Shown here: positions 28,200-36,479 of the stretch, piece by piece
Layout of the letters: every line of letters starts with the position of its first letter
Position numbering within the stretch: the first letter of the stretch is position 1
From: Streptomyces regalis
GTDB lineage: Bacteria > Actinomycetota > Actinomycetes > Streptomycetales > Streptomycetaceae
Assembly (NCBI RefSeq): GCF_001509475.1
Contig: NZ_LLZG01000165.1
Span: 22,999 to 86,998 of the forward strand
Direction of reading: 5' to 3'
DNA: 64,000 nt
Notes under the pieces: generated by a model
Databases searched by the model: none
Told to the model about the DNA's origin: nothing
What the model saw: only the letters and a program-made list of their open reading frames with translations
Position numbers and translations under genes: made by a program

Positions 28200-30532
28200 G
28201 CATGGGTCAGTGGGCCAAGGATCTGGGCATGGGGGTGCGGTTCGCCTTCGCCGGCGGACGTGAGGGCTGGGTCCGGGCCCTGCTGACGGCCGTCGGGGTC
28301 GGGCTCGGGGTGGCGCTGCTGCTGCTGACGACCGCGGTCCCGAACATGCAGACGGTCCGGCAGGAGCGGGAGAGCGCCCGCACCGACCTCAACTACAGCT
28401 ACACGGATCTGAAGAAGTCGGACCGCACCCTGATCGTCGCGGACGTCGACACGGACTTCCGGGACAAGGACATCCGCGGCCGGGCGCTGGAGCCCGAGGG
28501 ACCGAGTGCGCCGCTGCCGCCGGGAGTGGAGAAGTTCCCGGGGGTGGGCGAGATGGTCGTCTCCCCCGCGCTGAAGAGGCTGCTGGAGTCGGACGGCGCG
28601 AAGCTGCTGCGCGAGCGGCTGCCCGAGCGGATCGTCGGAACCATCGGGGAGAGCGGGCTGATCGGCTCGCACGAACTCGCCTTCTTCCGGGGCGGCGACG
28701 GCCTCGCGCCGCACATCGACGGCTCCCGGGTCGCCCGTATCGAGCGGTTCGGGGACACGAGCCCGGTCGAGACGCGGACCGACCCCGTGCTGATCCTGCT
28801 GGTCATCGTCGTCTTCGTGGTGCTGCTGATGCCGGTCGCCGTCTTCATCGCCGCGGCCGTGCGCTTCGGCGGTGAGCGGCGCGACCGCCGGCTCGCGGCG
28901 CTGCGGCTGGTCGGCTCCGACAGCCGGATGACCCGGCGGATCGCGGCCGGCGAGGCGCTGGCGGGCGCGGTGCTGGGACTGGTCTTCGGTACGGTCTTCT
29001 TCCTGATCGGCCGCCAGATCGCGGGCTCGGTCGAGGTGTTCGACGTCAGCGTCTTCCCGAGCTATCTCAACCCCTCCCCCGCGCTGGCCCTGCTGGTCGG
29101 CCTCGCGGTCCCGGCGGCGGCGGTGCTGGTCACGCTGTTCGCGATGCGCGGGGTGGTGATCGAGCCGCTCGGCGTGGTGCGTACGGCGAAGCCCTCGCGA
29201 CGCCGGCTGTGGTGGCGGCTGCTGCTGCCGCTGGGCGGCCTCGCGATGCTCTGGCCGATGATCGGCCAGGGCCGCGACAACGGCACCTTCAACGAGTACC
29301 TGGTCATCGGCGGCGTGCTCCTGCTGCTCATCGGCGTGACCACCCTGCTGCCGTGGATCGTCGAGGCGGTCGTCGCCCGGCTCGGCTCGGGCGGTGTCGC
29401 CTGGCAACTCGCCGTCCGCAGGCTCCAGTTGAGCAGCGGCACGGCGGCCCGCATGGTCAACGGCGTCGCGGTGGCGGTCGCCGGGGCGATCGCGCTGCAG
29501 ATGCTGTTCGCGGGGGTGGAGAGCTCCTACACGAAGCAGTCCCGGTACGACACCCAGCGGGCTCAGATGGAGGTGTCGCTGTCCCGGAACGCCCCACTCG
29601 ACCCGGCGGTCGAGGAGTTCCGGGACACCAAGGGCGTCCAGCAGGTCTACGCGTTCGCCGAGGGCTACCTGGGCGAGCGGCGCAAGGACCCGGAGATGGG
29701 TGCCGAGATGACCGTCGGCGACTGCGCGTCACTGCGCCAGGCCGCCGAGCTTCCCTCGTGCCGGGACGGCGACATCTTCTACGTGTCGAACTCCGAGTAC
29801 GACGAGGACACCCGGGAGCTGGTGAAGCAGCCGGGCCGGACGGTGTACCTGGATCCGTCGTACGACGGCGGCCCGCCGCGGCAGGAGATCGCCTGGACCG
29901 TGCCGCAGGACCTGAAGAAGGCCGGGACGCACGAGGACTTCATGGGCCGGCAGCGAGGCGGCTTCCTGCTCACCCCGAAGGCGCTGCCCGCGGCAGCCGC
30001 GCCGGCGCTGCGGGGGCAGGTGTACCTCAAGCTCGACCGCTCCGTGCCGGACGTGTACGACCACGTGCGGAACACGTCGACGGCCGCGGACCCGCTGTCC
30101 TACCCCATGACCTGGTTCTCCACCCAGACGGCCGACCGCTACAACACCATCCGCACCGGCCTGTTCGTGGGCGCCGTCTGTGTCCTGGCGCTGATCGGCG
30201 CGAGCCTGCTGGTCTCCCAGCTGGAGCAGCTGCGCGACCGCAAGAAGCTGCTGTCGTCCCTGGTCGCCTTCGGCACCCGGCGCCGCACGCTGAGCCTGTC
30301 GGTGCTGTGGCAGACGGCGATCCCGATCGCCCTGGGCCTGCTGCTGTCCTCGGTGGTGGGGCTGACGCTGGGCGCGGTCCTGCTGCGCATGACGGACACA
30401 CCGATCATGGTGGCCTGGACGAGCGTGCTGTCGATGCTGGGCGTCGGTGCCGGCATCGTCCTCGCGGTGACGCTGCTCAGCCTGCCGCCGCTGCTGCGGC
30501 TGATGCGGCCGGACGGGCTGCGCACGGAGTAG
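28196..30532 (+). CDS. FtsX/MacB-like ABC transporter permease
   Basis: 778 aa. The start overlaps the ATPase gene. N-terminal TM helix, extracytoplasmic domain, three TM helices around residues 200-320, more around 340-430, a second extracytoplasmic domain (about 440-640), and a final three-helix block. This is the duplicated FtsX layout of antimicrobial or lipid exporters. With the PadR regulator it forms an inducible efflux-type operon. Confidence 0.9.
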   Translation: MSMGQWAKDLGMGVRFAFAGGREGWVRALLTAVGVGLGVALLLLTTAVPNMQTVRQERESARTDLNYSYTDLKKSDRTLIVADVDTDFRDKDIRGRALEPEGPSAPLPPGVEKFPGVGEMVVSPALKRLLESDGAKLLRERLPERIVGTIGESGLIGSHELAFFRGGDGLAPHIDGSRVARIERFGDTSPVETRTDPVLILLVIVVFVVLLMPVAVFIAAAVRFGGERRDRRLAALRLVGSDSRMTRRIAAGEALAGAVLGLVFGTVFFLIGRQIAGSVEVFDVSVFPSYLNPSPALALLVGLAVPAAAVLVTLFAMRGVVIEPLGVVRTAKPSRRRLWWRLLLPLGGLAMLWPMIGQGRDNGTFNEYLVIGGVLLLLIGVTTLLPWIVEAVVARLGSGGVAWQLAVRRLQLSSGTAARMVNGVAVAVAGAIALQMLFAGVESSYTKQSRYDTQRAQMEVSLSRNAPLDPAVEEFRDTKGVQQVYAFAEGYLGERRKDPEMGAEMTVGDCASLRQAAELPSCRDGDIFYVSNSEYDEDTRELVKQPGRTVYLDPSYDGGPPRQEIAWTVPQDLKKAGTHEDFMGRQRGGFLLTPKALPAAAAPALRGQVYLKLDRSVPDVYDHVRNTSTAADPLSYPMTWFSTQTADRYNTIRTGLFVGAVCVLALIGASLLVSQLEQLRDRKKLLSSLVAFGTRRRTLSLSVLWQTAIPIALGLLLSSVVGLTLGAVLLRMTDTPIMVAWTSVLSMLGVGAGIVLAVTLLSLPPLLRLMRPDGLRTE

Positions 30533-30568
30533 GCACGGCGCCCGCGCCTGCCACCCCGCCCTCGGACT

Positions 30569-30603
30569 CAGGCCGTCCGGACCGCCCCGATCCGGACGGC
30601 CTG
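30569..30603. terminator. Bidirectional terminator hairpin
   Basis: A 13-bp stem (caggccgtccgga / tccggacggcctg) between the convergent permease and oxyR genes. Confidence 0.8.
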
Positions 30604-30655
30604 ACCCGCGCGGAGGCTGCCCACCCTCGGACGCAGCCGCCCGGCCGGCCTACGG

Positions 30656-31651
30656 TCACCCCTGCCCCTCCCCGGCCGCGAAGCCCACGCCTGGCTCACG
30701 CCACCGAGTCCCCGAGTCCCACACCCGAACGGGCAGCGGACGCAGGGCATCCCGCAGGGCGGACGCCAACTCCTCGTACTCCCCTCCACGCGCCGCCTCC
30801 GTCCGCATGGCAAGGGCCACGCGACGGGTGGGCGCCGGGCTCGCGAAGTACCCGGTGAGGAGCTGGCTGCTGCGGGTCGTCTCCAGCTTGAGGGCGGTCC
30901 GCGGCAGCAGCGTGCAGCCCAGGCCGCCCGCGACGAGTTGCACGAGCGTGGACAGCCCGGCGGCCGTCGTGGTGACCGGCGCGTCCGCGCGGCCCGCCTC
31001 CCGGCAGATGTCGAGGGCCTGGTCGCGCAGGCAGTGCCCCTCGTCCAGGAGCAGCAGGTTCAGCTCCTTGAGTGCCTCGCGCGGGATGCCCTCCCGGCCG
31101 CCGAGCCAGTGGTCGAGCGGGGTGACGAGCACGAAGTCCTCGTCGAAGAGCGGGAGTTCGGCGACCCCCGGCACACCGAGCGGCACGGCGAGCAGAAGCA
31201 GGTCCAGACGGCCGGTCGTGAGCCCCTCGACGAGGCTGGCCGTCTGCTCCTCGTGCACCTGGAGGTCGAGCTGCGGATACCGGTCGTGGACGAGGCGCAG
31301 GACGGTCGGCAGCAGGTACGGCGCGACAGTGGGGATGACTCCGAGGCGCAGGGCACCGGTGAACGGCGCCCGCACCGCCTCCGCTTCTTCCATCAGCGCC
31401 CCGACCTCCGCCAGAACGGCCTTTGCCCGTACGGCCAGACGCTCGCCGGCGGGCGAGAGCAGCACCTTGCGTGTGGTGCGCTCCAGGAGCGTCACTCCGA
31501 GTGACTCCTCCAGGGCCGAGACGGCACCGGACAGGGCGGGCTGACTCATGCCGATCGCGGCGGCAGCATCCCGGAAGTGGAGGTGCTCGGCGACGGCCGC
31601 GAAGGCCCGCAGCTGAGCGAGGCTGGGCTGCCTCCTCTTACTCACGGTCAC
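30656..31651 (-). CDS. oxyR: LysR-family hydrogen-peroxide sensor OxyR
   Basis: 331 aa from GTG 31651, which has GGAGGG 8 nt upstream; GTG 31645 is also possible. The N-terminal HTH (LRAFAAVAEHLHFRDAAAAI) is followed by the effector domain with the redox pair in LDEGHCLRDQALDIC, spaced as in E. coli Cys199/Cys208. It activates ahpCD under peroxide stress in Streptomyces and is normally divergent from ahpC. Here the divergent ahpC is only a stub. Confidence 0.93.
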   Translation of the reverse strand: MTVSKRRQPSLAQLRAFAAVAEHLHFRDAAAAIGMSQPALSGAVSALEESLGVTLLERTTRKVLLSPAGERLAVRAKAVLAEVGALMEEAEAVRAPFTGALRLGVIPTVAPYLLPTVLRLVHDRYPQLDLQVHEEQTASLVEGLTTGRLDLLLLAVPLGVPGVAELPLFDEDFVLVTPLDHWLGGREGIPREALKELNLLLLDEGHCLRDQALDICREAGRADAPVTTTAAGLSTLVQLVAGGLGCTLLPRTALKLETTRSSQLLTGYFASPAPTRRVALAMRTEAARGGEYEELASALRDALRPLPVRVWDSGTRWREPGVGFAAGEGQG

Positions 31652-31740
31652 TGATAGATCCCTCCGATCAACCCGACCGAGTGTAGCTATTTCCCGTATC
31701 AATGCAGCCTGTGCCAGGATCGGTAAGGTCCAACCCAAGG

Positions 31741-31767
31741 GAGACACCTGTACCGAACAGGTGTCTC
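31741..31767 (+). promoter_or_regulatory. 11-bp inverted repeat in the native ahpC leader
   Basis: gagacacctgt-N5-acaggtgtctc, perfect, about 20 nt before the ahpC stub start. It could be an operator or an mRNA hairpin close to the ribosome-binding site (AAGGAG). It stayed with the stub after integration. Confidence 0.6.
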
Positions 31768-31786
31768 TTCGCTGCAAGGAGAGCGT

Positions 31787-31915
31787 GTGCTCACTGTCGG
31801 TGACAAGTTCCCCGAGTTCGAACTGACCGCCTGCGTCTCGCTGGAGAAGGGCAAGGAGTTCGAGACGATCAACCACAAGACCTACGAGGGCAAGTGGAAG
31901 ATCGTCTTCGCCTGA
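31787..31915 (+). pseudogene. ahpC: 5' stub of ahpC cut by the integrative element
   Basis: GTG 31787 begins LTVGDKFPEFELTACVSLEK and continues to KWKIVFA, then an in-frame TGA created at the junction. The 42 residues end before the peroxidatic Cys. The stub keeps the native oxyR-side promoter region and ribosome-binding site, so it is probably still transcribed under OxyR control, giving a non-functional peptide. Confidence 0.93.
31904..31914 (+). other. attL core of the element
   Basis: gtcttcgcctg, shared with attR at 52647-52657, at the codons for V-F-A in ahpC. Just beyond it the left side reads atcg (element) and the right side gccg (ahpC). The exact crossover dinucleotide cannot be fixed from one sequence. 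Confidence 0.85.
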
Positions 31916-32045
31916 TCGAACGCAAGCTAAAAACCCTTTTAGCCTGCCGAACAGACATGCGACCATCGCTCCGAGGGGGCGGTGCTCAGACCGCTGACCA
32001 GCAAGGACTACTGCGTCAGCGCAGTGAGCACCCAGGAGCAAGCAG

Positions 32046-33680
32046 TTGGTTGTGCTACGGAACATCGTCCAGTCGGACACATGTGTGCCGCTCGGCATGT
32101 ACCGCCGCGTTTCAATGGACAAGACCCTCAAGGGCGTTGCATCGACATGGCGTGAGGTTGAGGAGCAGGTCAAGGAGCAGGACGAGGCAATCCGCCATCT
32201 CGTCGCCACCGATCCCGAGCTTCAGCGCCGTGGCGGGGTCCTCGTCCGCGACTACTGCGACAACGACACACCGGCATCAGACCCGTTCATCGTTCGCGAC
32301 GACTTCGAGGCACTGCTTCGTGATCTCGAAGCGGGAGTGATTCACGGCGTCGTCTTCCTCCACTCCGACCGCCTGGCCCGCCTCGTCTACGACGCTGCCC
32401 GCATCTGCCGCGTCTTCGAGATGAACCCGGACTACATCGGGCGATCAGTCGAGGGAAGTGTCGACCTCTCGACCGTGGAAGGCCGAGGCATGTTCGTCAT
32501 GCAGGCCACCATGGGCAACATGGAGATCGGCAACATCAAGCGCCGAACCAAACGAACCAACGGCCGGATTGCCCGCAAGGGCGCTATGCACAGCGCTCCC
32601 CGGGCGTTTGGCTGGGGAGACGACAGGAAGACCCTGCACGAGACGGAGGCTCCGTTCCTGCTCAAGCACGTTCGAGCCGTGCCCGGGGGTCTCAAGGTCG
32701 GAACCTTCCGCACGCGACTCGTTGAGTTCGGATACACCCCGCAGCTCCAGAAGAACTCCCGTAGCGAAGGCCGGCGAGAGGTGCAACACAGTGTTGCCGA
32801 GGAGATCCTGACGAACCCTCGCAACGCCGGATTTCGCATCTACGTGCCGCAAGACGTACGCCGTTCCTCCGGCCGTCTGTGGCTGCCGGACTTCATCGTG
32901 AACGACCCCGAGGGCAACCCCGTCATGGGGGACTGGGAGCGTATTTGCTCCGTTGACGAGTTCTGGGCGTGCGTCAACGAGATCAAGCGGCGTAAGGACG
33001 ACCGCAAGGAGGGGACCCAGACCGAGGTCCATGACACCAATGTGAAGTATTTCCTCTCAGGTATCGCACGGTGCGGGAAGTGCCTCTCTCCCATGTGGTC
33101 GAACCCCTACACACCTGGCACCAGCTCCTACGAGAAGTGGGGTTTTCGGTATGCCTGCCTGACGAACCAAGGCGGCTGCGGGGGTGTCACCCGGTGCGGT
33201 CCTCCCGTCGACGACCTCGTTGAGGAAGCCTTCCTCACAGGTACCCGCCAGGGACTTGGTGAGGCCGTCGAGAAGGCGGCTGAGGAGGTTGACGAGACCA
33301 TTCATGATGCGCGGCTAAGCGAGATCAACGACGAGATCGATCAGGTGAATGAGCGTCGCAAGGCTAGGCGTATCTCCATGTCCAAAGCCCTCGACCTTAT
33401 TGAGGAGTTGGAACAGGAACGTGATCAACTCAAGAAGAAAAAGGGAAACCTTTCCCAACAGAAGAAGAAGAGAGAGCTCCTTTCTCCAGACGCACTAGGA
33501 GAATGGCCGACACTCTCAATGGCGGAGAAGCGGGCTCGCCTCACACAGAGCATCAAGTCAGTCATCATCCACCCCATGGGCAGGGGTAAGAGGTTTGACC
33601 CCGAGTTCATTGAGATCGTCTGGCGCGAGGAAGACGACGAGGGAACTGGCGCGACCAAGGCCGCAGCGACCGCAGAATAA
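32046..33680 (+). CDS. Large serine recombinase (integrase)
   Basis: 544 aa, TTG start with GGAG upstream. The N-terminal resolvase domain has the nucleophile in YRRVSMDKT (about residue 22) and SDRLARLVYD; a Recombinase domain follows (APRAFGWGDDRKT); then a zinc ribbon (CGKCLSPMW ... CLTNQGGCGG), and a coiled coil (residues about 420-475, with RKARRISMSKALDLIEELEQ). It starts 130 bp from attL, as expected for an integrase beside its own site. Confidence 0.95.
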   Translation: MVVLRNIVQSDTCVPLGMYRRVSMDKTLKGVASTWREVEEQVKEQDEAIRHLVATDPELQRRGGVLVRDYCDNDTPASDPFIVRDDFEALLRDLEAGVIHGVVFLHSDRLARLVYDAARICRVFEMNPDYIGRSVEGSVDLSTVEGRGMFVMQATMGNMEIGNIKRRTKRTNGRIARKGAMHSAPRAFGWGDDRKTLHETEAPFLLKHVRAVPGGLKVGTFRTRLVEFGYTPQLQKNSRSEGRREVQHSVAEEILTNPRNAGFRIYVPQDVRRSSGRLWLPDFIVNDPEGNPVMGDWERICSVDEFWACVNEIKRRKDDRKEGTQTEVHDTNVKYFLSGIARCGKCLSPMWSNPYTPGTSSYEKWGFRYACLTNQGGCGGVTRCGPPVDDLVEEAFLTGTRQGLGEAVEKAAEEVDETIHDARLSEINDEIDQVNERRKARRISMSKALDLIEELEQERDQLKKKKGNLSQQKKKRELLSPDALGEWPTLSMAEKRARLTQSIKSVIIHPMGRGKRFDPEFIEIVWREEDDEGTGATKAAATAE

Positions 33681-33686
33681 CGAGAA

Positions 33687-33711
33687 GCCCTCCCTCACTT
33701 GGGGGGAGGGC
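33687..33711. terminator. Hairpin after the integrase gene
   Basis: gccctccc pairs with gggagggc across a 9-nt loop, 7 nt after the integrase stop. It overlaps the stop codon of the 44-aa ORF on the other strand. Confidence 0.65.
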
Positions 33712-33829
33712 CTTGCCCCTTATTCGTTTGGGGCTTGAGGCCCCATGTCCTCATCACCTTCGCGCGCCACTTCTCACTCCGCTGGGGCATCTTGGCCAAC
33801 TCGCGCGCCAGCCATTCCTCCTTCGTCAA
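33695..33829 (-). CDS. 44-aa protein encoded downstream of rep
   Basis: The start is TTG 33829 with GGGGG 4-8 nt upstream, 27 bp after the rep stop and in the same frame. The product begins (M)TKEEWLARELAKMPQRSEK and continues WRAKVMRTWGLKP before a Gly/Pro tail. The Trp/Arg-rich helical pattern and tight position after rep argue that it is real. It could be a small DNA-binding or excision factor (inference). Confidence 0.55.
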   Translation of the reverse strand: MTKEEWLARELAKMPQRSEKWRAKVMRTWGLKPQTNKGQGPPPK

Positions 33830-33856
33830 GGAAGCCCCCCATATCCCACGCGATAA

Positions 33857-35305
33857 TCACGCGGCATACTTCCACCCCTCGGCGATCATGTCTCTTCTGA
33901 TATCGCGGAGGCTGGCTAGGTCTTCGGCGATGCCGTACGCGAAGTCTGCTTCCGCCGGGGAGTGTCCGGAGCCCACATATCGCCATGCAGAGTCAGTGAC
34001 GGTTTCTCGGTCTTCCAGGGCCAGCAGGCCGCCGCCTTGATAGTCCGCCCGCACGGCGCGGAGTGCTCCGTAAGTGGTGGAGTACTGGCGGGATTTGGTG
34101 AGGACATGGCCCCGGTAGCCGAGCGTGTGAGCCCAGGCCCGCAGGTTGAGCGCCTCCAGCTCCACCAGGCCGCCCAGGCGCCAGCAGGCAGCCATGAGGG
34201 CGCGCAGGTGGGGGCTTACCGGAGCCAGGCGGATGCTGTCGAAGTCTTGTATGCGGTAGTCGATTCCGCCCGCGTCGCCGACGCTCTTGGAGACGTATTT
34301 AGCGACGTAGGCCGCAACGGCATTATCGGTCACCGCCGAGGATTCGGTGAATGCATCGCTGCGGATGGGGTGAACGTCGATCTGTTTTCCACACTTGATG
34401 ACCCGTTCACCTGTGGCCGGGGAATATGGCGTATGTACCTCTACTTGTTCAGCAGCCGACCTCACGGCGCCTTCAAGGAGTTCTGTCGTGGCCCACAGTG
34501 GCGGGGGCGATGACGGGCCGTCGGGACCGTCGAGCCGGATCACCGCGTGGAAGTGAACAGCCCCCCGCCTTTGGTATTCGGCGACTTTCGCGAAGGACAC
34601 CGTCAGGTGTTCGCGCAAGCGGGTTTGTGTGATTCCTACGGCAGTCGCCAGATGCCGCCTGAGCATGTGGCAATAGCGGTTCCACAGTGAGCCGGCGGAA
34701 GCGTGCCACAGGACGTGTCCGGCGTAGTCGTAGCAGTCCGGGCAGAGCGGCTGACCCACCAAGGAATCGGTGTCGGCGTGCTGGTGGCCGCAGCCGAGAG
34801 GCCGCCCGTGTTCGCAGGTACCGCCGTCTCGTCGAGGGCGGCACAGGGACCGGTCAGGACCGCTCGCACGGTGCACGGCGCCGAACGAGGGGGCGGTGAG
34901 GGTGACGAAGAGCCGGGGGTGGCGCTGCACGCCGTCTGTGACGCCCTTGCCGCCCAGGAGGCCGGAGCGGACCAGTTGGAACGTGTCGCCCGCGTGGAGG
35001 TAGGAGCACGGTTCGCAGCGCGTCTCTCGCCGGTTGCGGCAGCGCACCGGCATACGGCCGCCGGGTTCGTCGCTGGTGGAGTAGCGACGCAGCATCTCGC
35101 CGGTGACCGCGTCACGGGTGGTGGTGTGTCCAGCGAGGTAGATCGGGTGGGCACACCCGCCTATAGATTTGATCTGTTCGAGCCAGCGCGAGAATCCGGG
35201 CTCATGGACGAGCCGGATAAGATCGCGTTCGGTGGGAGAAAGAAGGCGCAGACGCTCAGCCTCATCGAGCACTGAGCGCCGCGCCTCATCCGATATCGGA
35301 TGCAC
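33857..35305 (-). CDS. RepSA-like replication initiator
   Basis: 482 aa from GTG 35305, behind AAAGGGGG; an upstream GTG at 35344 is also in frame. Zinc-binding-type Cys are in CRNRRETRCEPC and CGHQHADTDS..CPDCYDYAG; the metal-binding HUH-like motif is AVHFHAVIRLDG; near the end is NAVAAYVAKYVSKS, typical of this Rep family. It initiates rolling-circle-type replication of the excised element. It ends the transfer/replication gene string. Confidence 0.9.
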   Translation of the reverse strand: MHPISDEARRSVLDEAERLRLLSPTERDLIRLVHEPGFSRWLEQIKSIGGCAHPIYLAGHTTTRDAVTGEMLRRYSTSDEPGGRMPVRCRNRRETRCEPCSYLHAGDTFQLVRSGLLGGKGVTDGVQRHPRLFVTLTAPSFGAVHRASGPDRSLCRPRRDGGTCEHGRPLGCGHQHADTDSLVGQPLCPDCYDYAGHVLWHASAGSLWNRYCHMLRRHLATAVGITQTRLREHLTVSFAKVAEYQRRGAVHFHAVIRLDGPDGPSSPPPLWATTELLEGAVRSAAEQVEVHTPYSPATGERVIKCGKQIDVHPIRSDAFTESSAVTDNAVAAYVAKYVSKSVGDAGGIDYRIQDFDSIRLAPVSPHLRALMAACWRLGGLVELEALNLRAWAHTLGYRGHVLTKSRQYSTTYGALRAVRADYQGGGLLALEDRETVTDSAWRYVGSGHSPAEADFAYGIAEDLASLRDIRRDMIAEGWKYAA

Positions 35306-35427
35306 GGGAGGCCCCCTTTCGCGAGGGATAGTCGCGGCGGTCAATTGGTCTACGCCTGCTCTGGCTTGTTTCAGCTATGAATGCGACTTGGCTTTGATCA
35401 GCCAGAAGGAAAGTGGGGCGGTGTGGG

Positions 35428-35772
35428 CTACCAACCCGTTTCCTTCAAATAGTGGCCGTTGACCCAGCCCTTCTTGCCCTTATTGGGGCCACTTCCGACC
35501 TTTCCGTAGAACCAGACGAAATCCTTTGTCATGCAAGAGTCGTTGAATCGGGTTCCCTTGGACAGGATCCCGAGTGACTTGTACTTCTTTCCGGGGCCGG
35601 TGCGGAGGTTCACGGCTTCCGTCGTTTTGCTCGGGATATGGGAAGTCGGAATGCAACCCTTCGGCAGGGGGGCAGCCGAAGCGGCCGGGGCGGTGGTGAT
35701 ACCGGCCCCGAGGACGCTCAATCCGAGGGCGGTTACTGCGAGTGAACGGGCGACGTTCTGGCGGAGCTTCAT
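35428..35772 (-). CDS. Secreted SH3b-domain protein 1
   Basis: 114 aa. ATG 35772 has AGGAG 7 nt upstream. A Sec signal (AVTALGLSVLGAGITTAPAASA, cleavage after ASA) precedes a bacterial SH3 domain with VNLRTGPGKKYKSLGILSKG and GWVNGHYL. Two Cys (GCIPTS and DSCMTKD) could form a disulfide. SH3b domains often bind cell-wall peptides. It lies inside the minus-strand transfer gene run beside its paralogue. Confidence 0.85.
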   Translation of the reverse strand: MKLRQNVARSLAVTALGLSVLGAGITTAPAASAAPLPKGCIPTSHIPSKTTEAVNLRTGPGKKYKSLGILSKGTRFNDSCMTKDFVWFYGKVGSGPNKGKKGWVNGHYLKETGW

Positions 35773-35880
35773 TTGTTTTCTCCTCTGAGAGAGTTTTGAG
35801 GCAACCTCTTGCCACCTCACTGCTTCCTTTTCCGGCGCCAGCCGAAAAGGAGGTGAATAGGACCGCGCGGGCTGCCCCTT

Positions 35881-36222
35881 TTAGTTCCAGCCAACGTAAT
35901 CGGTCTTGACCCAGCCCCATTTTCCGTTGTTCGGCCCGCTCGTAACCTTGCCATAACTCCAGGAATGATTCTTGTCGCAGTACTCAGTAAATCGAGCGCC
36001 CTTGTACAGAATTCCGAGAGAGGTGTATTTCTTTCCGGGGCCGCTACGCAGGTTTACATCGCTGGTAATTTCCATCTTCTGCGGCCAAGCCCATTCCCAG
36101 GTGCACGACTTGGGCAGCGATGCAGCCGAAGCGGCCGGAGCGGTGAGCACGGCTCCGCCAACGATCACAGCCGTGGTCGCGGCAGCAGCGGAAATGCGGA
36201 CGAGGGTCTGACGGATCTGCAT
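35881..36222 (-). CDS. Secreted SH3b-domain protein 2
   Basis: 113 aa, AGGAG ribosome-binding site. Signal peptide ending APAASAA, then VNLRSGPGKKYTSLGILYKG and GWVKTDYVGW. It is clearly paralogous to the product at 35428-35772, pointing to a tandem duplication. Local GC is lower than that of the flanking transfer genes. Function unknown; see finding on SH3 proteins. Confidence 0.85.
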   Translation of the reverse strand: MQIRQTLVRISAAAATTAVIVGGAVLTAPAASAASLPKSCTWEWAWPQKMEITSDVNLRSGPGKKYTSLGILYKGARFTEYCDKNHSWSYGKVTSGPNNGKWGWVKTDYVGWN

Positions 36223-36287
36223 TGCATTTTCTCCTTTGTGAGAGTTTCGATGCGGCCTTGCGCCGCTCCTTGGATCCTTTTCCGGGG

Positions 36288-36479
36288 TCAGCCGAAAAAG
36301 AGGCTTCCGATGGCTTGCACGATTGCCCACACCGGATAGGAGAAAGGCGTACCAGCCAGGAGGAATCCGAACAGCGCGATCAACGTTGCCTGATACGCCC
36401 GGATTTCCCGTGACCGCGCGGTCAGGACGACGTACAGGAACAGGAATGAGTCGATGACCCAGATATGTGTCTGTGTCAT
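36288..36479 (-). CDS. Small two-helix membrane protein (Spd-like)
   Basis: 63 aa, ATG overlapping the traB stop (ATGA). Two hydrophobic stretches (WVIDSFLFLYVVLTA and ATLIALFGFLLAGTPFSYPV). Small membrane proteins encoded after TraB in Streptomyces elements are often spread (Spd) proteins that move DNA between mycelial compartments; assigned here by position. Confidence 0.6.
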   Translation of the reverse strand: MTQTHIWVIDSFLFLYVVLTARSREIRAYQATLIALFGFLLAGTPFSYPVWAIVQAIGSLFFG

